From Trebouxia sp. TZW2008 (lineage: Eukaryota > Chlorophyta > Trebouxiophyceae > Trebouxiales > Trebouxiaceae), in the NCBI GenBank assembly GCA_002118135.1, contig BDIU01000513.1, positions 1-18,391 of the forward strand: a stretch of 18,391 nt of DNA, in the 5' to 3' direction. How positions within the stretch are numbered: the stretch's first letter is position 1; every line of letters starts with the position of its first letter. Positions 10,001-18,391 of this stretch are shown piece by piece. A program made the translations under genes and the position numbers. Under the pieces are notes generated by a model. It was not told the DNA's origin, did no database searches, and saw nothing but the letters and a program-made list of their open reading frames with translations.

Positions 10001-13000
10001 GGGGAAAACACTGTAGCTCAAGGTTGCAGCTGTGTATGCAGGACAACTCACAAGCCGGCGCTGGCACACTGGAACCTGGACCCTAAGGCAGAGCCAGCTC
10101 CCTTGGCAAGGCTATACCTCCAGCGTTTGGGCAGTCAGCCATCTCTTCTGGTGCTGGACCCCTCTAACGAGCCAAATGATAATGCACAGAACAGTGGCAG
10201 GGCTGGCGGGAGATACTCTCGGCCTCACAAGAGCAAGTGCCTTGGCTGTGGGGACTGCAATGGGCCCGACCGGTTTTGCAAGACAGAGGCAGTCACAGGC
10301 CTCAGGACCAGCTTCTGTAAGTACTACTTTGACAGATCTGTCCGTCAGCACTGCATGGCCATATCAAGATGGCCAAATGTGCATGCTCTGCATCTGCTTG
10401 CATAACAAGTAGTCTGTTACTCCTGTTTGTGTATGTTGAACAAAATGGGCTGCTCTCTGTTCATGCTTTGCTCTTTGTCTTTGGCAAGTCAGCATGTTAT
10501 ATTGACCAAAGATTGGCTTTGCCAGGCAAGTTTCGTCTTGCTTGCCATACCTGGATTATCAATTCTATTCAGTTTTGGCAAGATCTTGAAAATCCCTTGT
10601 TCATCTATTAATCCACTAAATGGATAACTACTTTCTGTGGGCGGAAGTGTCTCAAATTGCAGAATGAGACAGCGACTAACAAGCTGTTTGATTGCTTAGT
10701 TGATGGGGCTAGTCAACCACTCAAGTACTCATTAAGAAATCTTAAACCAGCACTGAGCCATATGGGTTGCCTGCAGGCTATGAAGCAGAACATTTCCCAA
10801 GTGAAGTGGAGACATTTCTGGAGCCTTTGTATCGCGCTTTGGATGATGAGAGGCAATGCAAGTACCTGCTGTATGGCTGCCACAAAGAAACCCAGAACGG
10901 TGACCTTATGGCCAACACTCAAGAAAGCTTTGCTGCTGCAATCAGGAAGCTGAAGGGCAGCTTGAGTGCTCAGCTCACTGCTGCCGCCTGTCTAGTCAGA
11001 CTCTGTCACCAGGTCAGCAGATGCTGCTACCATGGCTCCAACACAGCCCAAGTTAGTACGTTTCATGAGCAATTCCATGTGTAGCAGAATACAGAAGCAT
11101 CTTGCATAACGTACAAGATGTACAATGCACCAATGGTAGCAACATATCAAATGCCAGGTAGCAATTGCTCAGCATCTCAGTGGGTATCAGTAAAGCACCA
11201 TTTCTGATGCAGCACTGCAGATGCAGCACAAGCAGGACTTCACAAAACGCCAGCATAACTGCACAGAACCGTTTGGTGCTTAGGCAGCTGCATAGCAAGC
11301 ATATTTTGTGCCAGACACACTGTGTGAAATGTTACGCAAGCCTCAATAAAGTTCATGGCACATCCTGTACCTGGATGCAGCTGATGGCTTTCCAAACTCC
11401 AGTTAGAGACTCCAATCCTGGCACAAATCTGTTCGGTGCGCGCGCATGTGCAGCAATCTGACACAGATGCTGACCGTCCAGCTAGCGTGCTTCATTTGAT
11501 CAGTCAGCTGTTTGTAGGTCAGGATCAGTTTGCAGCACCACCACATATCCAAAAACAATCGACTGTGATGCAGGAGGTTGTTATGGTGGAGAGAAACCAG
11601 ACCCCGCAGATTCGATGGCTACAGCCCTCCATCACAAATGGCGACCTGGAGTATGCGTTTAAGCTGATATCAAAAGTCTTTGAGGTATGTCACTGGAGCC
11701 ACTATGCGCTCAAGCAGATATACCCCAGCATTGCCTTCCCTCACATCGACCAGCACAGTCTATGAGCATCAACATGCAGCTGTGCATTCAGCATGCAATA
11801 TGTGGATCTTGACACATGTGTGCTCGGCTGTGCATTGCAGAGTATGCCACTAGCTTTGGTCATTCTTGTAAGACGCGAGTAATGCTGAGCAAATGGTCAA
11901 GCGTGAGGGTTGCCTGGCACTATGGATCAGTGTGCTTGATTAGTGCAGCCTATGCAAAGCACTGATGCATTTATGGTGCCTGTTTAGGCTGATGTATGCT
12001 GCGCAAATACTGTGGCTGCTGAAACATGGATACACGTCAATTTGATGATTGTGTGTTGTTCCGGCACCTAGTCCTTTCTGCATGTTCTGCATTCACGCTC
12101 TGTTGTAGATGGCTACCATTACTTTGCAAACAGCTCTTTACAGACGCAGACTGAAGGTGAGTGGAGCACGGCAGTGTGTTTGGGTGTGGTGCGGCTGCTG
12201 CACCAGGTGAGTCAGCTGCACAGCCAGGACAGGAGAAGCCAAGCTGGGCTGCTGCCCCGCATTCACCAGGTAAGCCACATCTCAGCACTTGCTTTTCTGG
12301 CTGAATATCTATGAGTGTGGCAAAGCTTGCTGTTGCCATGTAGATGTTGTATGCTCGCATGCACGGTGGATTAAGTGTCACTTCTGTGCTGTGCAACAGC
12401 ACTGTTGCTTTCCTGCATTTTGCATTGATGAATATTTCAAACACAGATAGGTGAGACAGCATGCCCTTGACCATAATTGTCATGCTGTTTTGCTGTTAAG
12501 GCCTTGCAATGATCAATCACAGCAGTGTTTCTGTCAGTCCCGTTTAGTCCATGAACTGTCAGGAAGCAGCTGTGACCAGTTCAACAGGGAGTTAGGGTAA
12601 TGTCACAGAACAATAATCATGCATTGTTTGTTGCTGCCTATGAGCGTTGAACAAAAGATAATAAACTCTATCAGAGGATGAATGGTATGAAGCAACAAAT
12701 CAGAGTGTCTTACTTTCATTCAATAGTGTTTTACGAAACTTACGCAGTCTTTTTGATGCCCCAGAAACTTGAAAGTACTGCTTGTCAGGGCAGGTTGTGC
12801 AGGGGCTTGCTCATTTCTGTCTGTCCAGACAAACCTTGCTGCCTGCAGGGTCCAAAATACTGCCGTGCACAGACTGCTGTTTTTTCAAACTTTCCTGATG
12901 ACATACTGAGGCCACCAGAAGTTGTACAAGGGCAGCTGCTGTCTGCCAGGCTGCCAGCCTGGCTCTCACCAAGCCCTGTTTCAATTTGTGTGAGCAATCA

Positions 13001-16000
13001 GACGATGAAGACCTCATCTCATCCAGGCATGAGGTGAGCAAAGTACTGCAGAGCTCGAAGGCCTTTGCTTTGTTCAAGCAGTTGCATTGGCGGCATCAGG
13101 ATACACTACACTTGTGAGCATACACATAGTTCAAGGTAATCATATGAACAAACAGTATTCACAGCAGAGCATTGCATGTCATGGGAGACAACAATCACTG
13201 AGTAGTCAGTGCCTGCAACACTGACAGTACTGTGTGGGCTGTGCATTGTCCCATGTCTGTTTGACATCAGCAAGACGTGCTAATGCTCTGCAGGTTATAA
13301 CAAAGCTGACTGCCGCCCTCGTAGCATTTAGCCAAACGCTCACAGAGCAGCAGTCACAGAACACGAGAAATGGTTTCAACAGCACAGATTTGCCACAAGC
13401 AGGCACGCTTTTATTGCAGCCAGTCATCATGGGAATGCTTTGGCCATTTGTGAAGGGGCCAGAAGCATGACAGGTCTTTTGCAGAGGAAGCGTAAAGGCT
13501 GTGTGTGGAGTGGCTGTGCCAGTTTCAGGCGCTCCCTCAAGCAGGGATGCAAGAATGGATGCATGCACTAGCTTCATACTTTGACATGCTAGGTATGAGT
13601 GCGATTTTCCACTGCAACTGTATTTCTGCATTTGCAATTTAGCTGCAGTTGAATCCTGCTTTGGCACAAAGTTGTACTGACATAAAGCGAACCTTCTTTT
13701 CAAAAAAGAGACGACAAACAAGCCTATTTGATTTGTTTCTTGCACACTGTGCCTTGCACTGACACAATGCTGCTGTTGCATTGAACCCTACTGGTCCTGC
13801 TCTGTGCTCACGCCCATCACTGTCTTGCCAAGCCTTGCACATCTCTTCACAATGTCAATTTTGCTGTTCACAACCCGCCTAAACTTTGCTTTTGTTTGCA
13901 GCAAAACACAGCACATTGTTCCCAGAGACTTGCCCTCCGCTGCCAACAGCAGCCGCATGCAGAGCCCTGCTAGGCACGCTGAGCATGCTGCTCAACCAGT
14001 CATGCATTCAGAACAAGGATGCTGCACGGCCCAGGAAGGAGAGGGCGGGGCACAACACTGCTGGTAGAGCATCCACTGCAGAGTCCACCTTGGCAGACAC
14101 CGTCAAAGAGGCCAAGGACGCTGCCTTAGCATTATCCCTGTTAGGTGCCACACTCCCTGAATACCAGCATAAACTACAACCTGATGCTGTTGCAACTACA
14201 GACTGCCAATGCTTGTGTGTGGAAATGCCAGCTGTGTGAACTTGCTAGGCCTCGCTTTAGTGAATGCATGCAGGTTCAGCATGCATCACAGTTGCAGTGA
14301 AATTTGTCCACACCCTCCCTGTGTTCACTGTGATTGCACCCGCAGGGTAACCAGTCCAGAAGTTATATGCAAGCAATGCCCCTTCTGGTCTTTGATTTGC
14401 TTCAAGTGCTTGCGGGCATGGCAGAAATTGTTGTATCTGCACTGCAGAGGATGGTGTGGCAGCTGTGGAAGCCATGCAGAACAGTCCAGTATGGATCCCA
14501 ATTCTGGCTGAGGTGGCGTCCACTGAACGGGCGGGAGGTGATCAGGCAAAAGGCAGCAGCTCTTTGCAGAACCTCAGGGATGTGAAGAAGTGGGGAACGG
14601 TGCTGCCCAATAACCTGGGGCGGCGTGTTGTTGCCTGCTTCAAGACCCTTGTGAGCCCACTCAACCTTTTTTGGAGCCATACACATAACTTTGCGTGCTT
14701 GTCACTGGCAGATTGCAGTTCCCGAACTGTTGTACAGCATTTAGCTGGAGCAAGGTCATGGCATGCATCTCATTGTGTATAAGCCAGCCAACAAGCTGTC
14801 ACCACATACAGCAAGGATACGAGCTGTGCCAGTCAACAGCACATACGGGGCGGTGACTTTTGTCAACTAAGAGGCTTTTGTGTGCTGTATCACTTTTGCA
14901 CGCCGAGCAGCATGAATTCCTCAAGACTCAGACTTACTGCTGGGCTCGCAGAGCGCTAAACTGATGTGTTTGCTTGCAATTGCTGGTTGCCTGTCTAGTA
15001 TGCATCAAGTGTCAGAGAGTCAACTGATCGCTAGCCCAGGCACTGTTTCTGCTTTGAAACAACCTTGATCAATGCTGTGGTCCACTGCTGTTCAGGCGTC
15101 TGCACAACCATCAGAGGCTTCAGTTCAGGCTGCAGAAACAGCCTTTGAGCAGCTGATGGAAGAAGAGGACCAAGCAGCAGCCAAAGCAGCTGCCAAGAAA
15201 GCCAAGAAGGAGAGGCAGAAGGCCAAGAAGCTGCTGTCCCCTGCAAAGCCTGCCACCAATGCTCAAGCAGCAACAGCATCAGCCAAGCCAGATCCTGACT
15301 CAAGCAACAACTCATTCCAGCTAGAAACCGAGGAGTTCAATCAACTAGCTCTGAGCTTTTCTGCTGCTGGTGACCTACTCAAAGGCTTTCCAGATCATCC
15401 TTCATCAGACAAGGATCTGCAGCATTCCTCTACACCTGGCAGCAGCGCATTTGCATCATTAGTCAAAGACATGTTGAGTGCTGCAGCCAGCTCACACGGC
15501 CTGTTCCCTGCTGACAACAGCAGTGCAGCAGCACATGGCTCATACAACATGAGCAGCCAAGCTGATACCATTGGTGCACACAGCCAACAGATGGCAAGCA
15601 GTTCTGCCTGGGCAGAAGCAGTTGATGGGACAGACAAGCCTGTAGGCAGCCCTTTTGAAGATGCTCAATTCCTGCAATCACTTTTCTGCTGTCCTCTGAC
15701 TCAGGTAAGGGCCGAATGTTCAGCAAAAATACTCTGCTGCCTCAACGCTGTACAAGCGTCAAGGCACATACATGCAGCAGAAAGCTAAGCACAGGCTACA
15801 CTACAGGCCACAGTGACAGCAACTAGGCAGTCACCATGCCACAGACGGACATCACGTTGTGTCAGTCAATGAAGTAGAAAATTGCCCCCCAACCGTTCAG
15901 ACGTCAAGCAGCCCCATTTTGCAGGAGCTCATGTTGGAGCCAGTGCTTGCCGCTGATGGTCATACCTACGGGAAGGTTGCCCTTGTATTGTGGCTTCATG

Positions 16001-16103
16001 CCAACAACACATCGCCTGTTACTGGCAAGACCTTGCCCACAACCGCATTGTGCCAAATCTCAGTGCCAGGTCTGCAATTCAGTCTCACACAGCCCAGCAG
16101 CAG
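7075..16103 (+). CDS. Very long multi-exon gene: unrecognised helical protein with C-terminal U-box
   Basis: Provisional exons: 7075-7160, 7229-7331, 7397-7546, 7655-7696, 7777-7914, 8038-8475, 8727-8924, 9057-9239, 9349-9476, 9630-9685, 10042-10316, 10777-11012, 11454-11684, 12072-12269, 12911-13033, 13294 to about 13372, 13902-14144, 14448-14650, 15096-15704, 15925-16103. Phases agree at nearly every junction and many donors are strong (GTAAGT, GTGAGT, GTATGT). The start ATG has good context (ACAAATGG). The product, over 1,300 residues, has no domain I can name before its end. Exons from 8038 to 9476 are rich in Ala/Leu helices such as HLRSLVLLLNLATVVAAL, ARM/HEAT-like in feel. Exon 10042 has a Cys cluster (CLGCGDCNGPDRFC). 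Exon 15096 begins with an Ala/Lys/Glu-rich helix (KAAAKKAKKERQKAKK) and a Ser/Ala-rich linker, ending in CCPLTQ. Exon 15925 supplies most of a U-box. Weak points: a frame change near 8300, the end of exon 13294, weak donors at 7697 and 13373, and the U-box frame at 16035. Likely an E3 ligase if functional; it could instead be a decaying gene. Confidence 0.6.
8941..8978 (+). repeat. TGTGC pentanucleotide microsatellite in an intron
   Basis: TGTGC is repeated seven times in a row, then degenerates into TGCGCCGTGT-like copies up to about 9000. It lies in the intron 8925-9056 of the long + gene, close to the donor, and so is not translated in the proposed model. Confidence 0.9.
15096..15704 (+). 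other. Low-complexity Ala/Lys helix and Ser/Ala linker exon before the U-box
   Basis: One 203-codon exon of the long + gene, phase 0 at both ends, with acceptor TTCAG and donor GTAAGG. Residues about 10-50 are a charged Ala/Glu/Lys-rich stretch likely to form a single helix or coiled coil. The rest is a Ser/Ala/Gln-rich linker, probably disordered. The last residues, FLQSLFCCPLTQ, are the start of a U-box (first strand with the conserved CP), completed in the next exon. Confidence 0.8.
15925..16103 (+). other. U-box exon of the long + gene, reading frame interrupted once
   Basis: After CPLTQ the exon reads ELMLEPVLAADGHTYGKVAL, then WLHANNTSPVTGKTL, a textbook U-box core. The family then expects a helix with a VPN motif. 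That helix is present, but in another frame: AHNRIVPNLSARSAI, running to a GTGAGC donor after the triple Gln. The exon is 179 nt, where 180 would keep phase 0 at both ends, so one base is missing near 16033-16038. Read as is, translation stops at TGA 16105-16107 after about 20 unrelated residues. This is either a true frameshift or a sequence error. Confidence 0.85.
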
Positions 16104-16432
16104 GTGAGCAGCAGCAGCAGCAGTACTGTGATGCTGTGGTGCATACAGTCTGACATTGCACTAACCAGATTAAGCCTCAAACCTTCTGCGTATGCGCATA
16201 AACCTCAAGGTTTTGGCAGTCAAATACATAAGACCACACAAGCACTTGGCATGACTCATTTGCTCATGTGATGCAGGAGTGCGGCGTGTGTCCATGGAAA
16301 CTTGAATTGGGCATGACATCATCTGCCTGACCCTAAGCTTCATGACCGCAAGATGTAGATTCACTTCTGTACTTGTTCATCAACGGCACCTCTCACTCAG
16401 GAGCAGGAAGAGCATGCAGATTCATCCAAGGA

Positions 16433-16496
16433 TGCTGTCATGATGCATGGTGCTCTGCTGTCATGATGCATGATGCTCTGATATCATGCAGGATGC
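16433..16496. repeat. 23-bp tandem repeat, about 2.7 copies
   Basis: Units at 16433-16455 and 16456-16478 are TGCTGTCATGATGCATG plus GTGCTC or ATGCTC. A third, partial and diverged copy reaches 16496. The unit is full of small palindromes (TCATGA, ATGCAT). It abuts the acceptor at 16490-16491 of the next proposed exon. Confidence 0.8.
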
Positions 16497-16956
16497 GGGT
16501 TCTCAAATCTCAAACCTTCAGTCATTACTTAGCTTTTGTCAGCTGTCTCTCTTGGTGCCCAACATCGCAAAGCAACCCACCCTTCACAGTGCAAAGTAAG
16601 CCAGTCAATGTTTGACTGCTATGACTCAATTTCCACTTTGGGTATAGAAGGCAGACTGCTGTCAAGGGGTTCAAGATTGTGAACAGAATACACGAAGGCT
16701 GTGTGCTCTTATGGCAACGTGCAGAGGTAAACTGCTATAACTGCAAACTGACTAAAAGTTGCATGGGCGGAGCGCTACATGTTTGTTAGGATGTCTCAAA
16801 CAGGCATGCTGGTATAGCACTTTGATATAGCAGTCAGCCTCAACAAATGCAGCACGACATTGTCACAGTTGATTGAGTTCCGTGAACCTTATAATGAGTT
16901 TGATTTGTTTATAAAGAGCTTGGACCTAGCTGATGCTGAACGTTTCAGCAGTAGCT
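16492..16956 (+). CDS. Probable further exons of the U-box gene, helical domain of unknown identity
   Basis: Three phase-matched pieces: 16492-16595 (starts DAGSQISNLQSLLSFCQLSL; strong GTAAGC donor, phase 2), 16648-16726 (KRQTAVKGFKIVNRIHEGCV..., donor GTAAAC, phase 0) and 16818 to about 16956 (HFDIAVSLNKCSTTLSQLIE...DLADAERFSS). The first starts in phase 0 after ATGCAG, which fits the phase-0 donor that ends the U-box exon at 16103. The residues suggest a bundle of amphipathic helices with no sign of membrane segments. The exact end is unclear: in another frame, 16970-17065 reads AEGVAALGMLDNHEDLVLSA and more, also coding-like. A separate gene is possible, as is an alternative last exon of the U-box gene at 16277-16330 (ECGVCPWKLELGMTSSA then stop). 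Confidence 0.45.
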
Positions 16957-17319
16957 AAGCATCAGCAGAGCAGAAGGTGTTGCTGCTCTTGGCATGTTGG
17001 ATAATCATGAGGACCTGGTGCTCAGTGCACAGTGGTTTAAATTTGACAACATTCAATTTGTCAACAATCGCGGCTAGCTTCAAGAGTGTATTTGCATCAT
17101 CTAAACATTCGGCACAAGATGCAATACAGCATCCACTGTCGGTTCAGCTGATATCAACGCAGCCGCAAAACAGTACATCCTCTTGTTAATTAAGCCAGCC
17201 AGCCAAGGAGCTGAGCCAGTTGTGTGTTGATGCTACCAGATTTGTGTACTCATATCAGACTGCTATCCCTGAAGCTAACAGGCAACACCAGACTAATACA
17301 CATTTTCTCACACATTAGT

Positions 17320-17483
17320 TGCAACAGCGTTTTTGAAAAGATGTTGGGCACAATGCACGTATGGGCTAAGGAATCGCCAGTGACATGAGACACGCTGCTA
17401 TTTTGTAGCCAGCTTTGCACAGCAGCCTTCTCATATGTGTGTCCATCACTGGCAGCCGCAATGACAGATTCCTTCATCGCCAC
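17320..17483 (-). pseudogene. Divergent U-box exon or relic (third U-box)
   Basis: After a good acceptor (TGCTGCAG) the frame reads VAMKESVIAAASDGHTYEKA, then WLQNSS, HVTGDSLAHTCIVPN. This covers the U-box from its second strand to the final helix. It has two apparent two-residue insertions relative to the family pattern (before DGHTYE, and before HVTG), and His replaces the usual Pro of PVTG. The upstream exon carrying the CPI/CPL start was not found between 17500 and 18391. The frame stays open to a stop at 17250, but the sequence beyond about 17320 is not U-box-like. The acceptor falls at the same codon position and phase as in the + strand U-box. It could be one exon of a live gene whose other exons I cannot see, or a relic. 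Confidence 0.55.
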
Positions 17484-17495
17484 CTGCAGCAACAT

Positions 17496-18256
17496 TAAAA
17501 AGTCAGGGCAATGGTCAGTGTTTGAGAGCTGCGGTTATAACATGCGCGCTTTTTTTGCGCAACATGATCATTTGGGGGTGTTTCACTATGTCATAGACTG
17601 CATGAGTTTCATGGACACATAGTCATTGCCACAGTATGGCACATGTGATCAGCCTTGTTGGCTGGCTAAAGCATGTAAAATTATTCTCTCTCTTCTCTCT
17701 CACTTTTTAGTCCCACTAAGCAATGCAGTGCATCATGTTATGAATCAGCTCATGATCATGCCATGAATGCCTCTTCAAATGCAAGCTGCTTGCAACCAGT
17801 TTTCATGGTGTTTACGGGCCGCTACGCAACGCTAGGGGCGGTCAAAGCATGCATCAAGGTCACAGGTCATGCAAAACTGCATCATTTTGGGAGCTGAAAG
17901 TTGCACTGTGCTCTCAGTCATTACAGGTTTCATACACAACCATCCCTTCATGACGTCCTAGACACCAGCGCCAGCTGGGAAGCACAGAGCCTGGGTCAAC
18001 AGTCAGGCACTCTTGCATTATTCATCCAATTGCTAATCAAATGTCACATGCTGTGAGCAAAACAGCCAAGGTGATCTGGCACACAGTGACACCCTGACGA
18101 CCAGCCAAATCGACTCGAAGCAACACAGCTCGATCCAATCTGAACCCAAGGCAACTTCACACGCAGCAGCGAGCCCTCCAAGCACACCGTCACAGCAGGA
18201 TCACTCGACTGAAGATCACAACTGAGATTGGTGCAGCCACACAACACATTCTGCAA
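17496..18256. other. Region without a supported gene
   Basis: No convincing exon on either strand. It includes a CT-rich tract at 17685-17701 and several short inverted motifs with TCATGA/CATGATC around 17735-17765. The + frame from 18098 is open and leads into the exon listed at 18257. No RNA gene seen. Confidence 0.4.
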
Positions 18257-18366
18257 ATGCTACTGCTGCAAAAGAGAAAGGCTGCAGCATCCTATGAGCA
18301 ATCAGGAAACATAAAACGAGCCCAGTACCCAGAACAGCTTGCTATGCAAAAGCGGCCACTCACAAG
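18257..18366 (+). CDS. Possible exon of an unidentified gene at the right edge
   Basis: An ATG opens a polar, basic frame starting MLLLQKRKAAASYEQSGNIK that reaches a strong donor (ACAAG/GTACGT, GT at 18367) in phase 2. The same frame is open from 18098, so this may be an internal exon with an upstream acceptor rather than a first exon. No domain is recognisable. It could also be a later exon of the U-box gene to the left. Confidence 0.3.
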
Positions 18367-18391
18367 GTACGTTGCTGTGTTGTCACCCAAA

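Noticed and set aside
10032..10412. Second open + frame overlapping exon 10042-10316
   Set aside because: It has small-residue-rich, coding-like text, but its phase does not fit the next exon at 10777, while the chosen frame fits both sides.
13034..13051. Possible 18-nt intron GTGAGC...CTGCAG
   Set aside because: The + frame is open straight through it, and such a tiny intron is far below all others here; the GTGAGC is instead used as donor to 13294.
12811..13077. Open frame on the minus strand opposite the long + gene
   Set aside because: It mirrors the + exon 12911-13033, which fits the phases of its neighbours; no splice partners were found on the minus strand.
16660..16685. GGGGTTCAAGATT resembling a tRNA T-loop
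   Set aside because: No acceptor, D or anticodon stems can be drawn around it, and it lies inside a phase-matched exon.

Overview
The window looks like nuclear DNA of a eukaryote. Genes are split by GT-AG introns of roughly 70 to 650 nt, there are no operons or Shine-Dalgarno sites, and intron phases match across most junctions. The mix of U-box proteins, a WD40 array, a plant-type FAD oxidoreductase and Ala/Lys-rich low-complexity helices fits a chlorophyte green alga, perhaps a trebouxiophyte. This is inference, because no organelle, rRNA or other marker gene is present.

Layout. At 93-230 (-) is a probable first exon of a gene running off the left edge. At 622-2382 (-) is an intact U-box + WD40 gene, a probable E3 ubiquitin ligase with eight 40-residue repeats in one exon; a further 5' exon may lie at 2853-2958. 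About 1.2 kb of apparently non-coding DNA follows. At 4198-6986 (-) is an intact seven-exon FAD-dependent oxidoreductase of the DAO family (374 aa). Its ATG is only 88 bp from the proposed ATG of a very long divergent gene on the + strand.

That + strand gene (7075 to at least 16103, about 20 exons, roughly 1,300 codons) is not recognised over most of its length. It has a helical, ARM/HEAT-like feel, then an Ala/Lys-rich segment, then a U-box near its 3' end. The U-box exon needs one extra base to keep the family reading frame, so it is either frameshifted or mis-sequenced. Further phase-matched + exons at 16492-16956 probably continue the same gene. A third, divergent U-box exon lies on the - strand at 17320-17483. 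A possible + exon sits at the right edge (18257-18366).

The theme is ubiquitylation: three U-boxes in about 15 kb, in different architectures and on both strands. Two of them share an intron position, which points to paralogy. The FAD enzyme has no obvious link to them beyond the shared divergent promoter. Exon coordinates were read by hand from splice sites and phase; the U-box/WD40 and FAD models are firm, and the long + strand model is provisional in several places named below.
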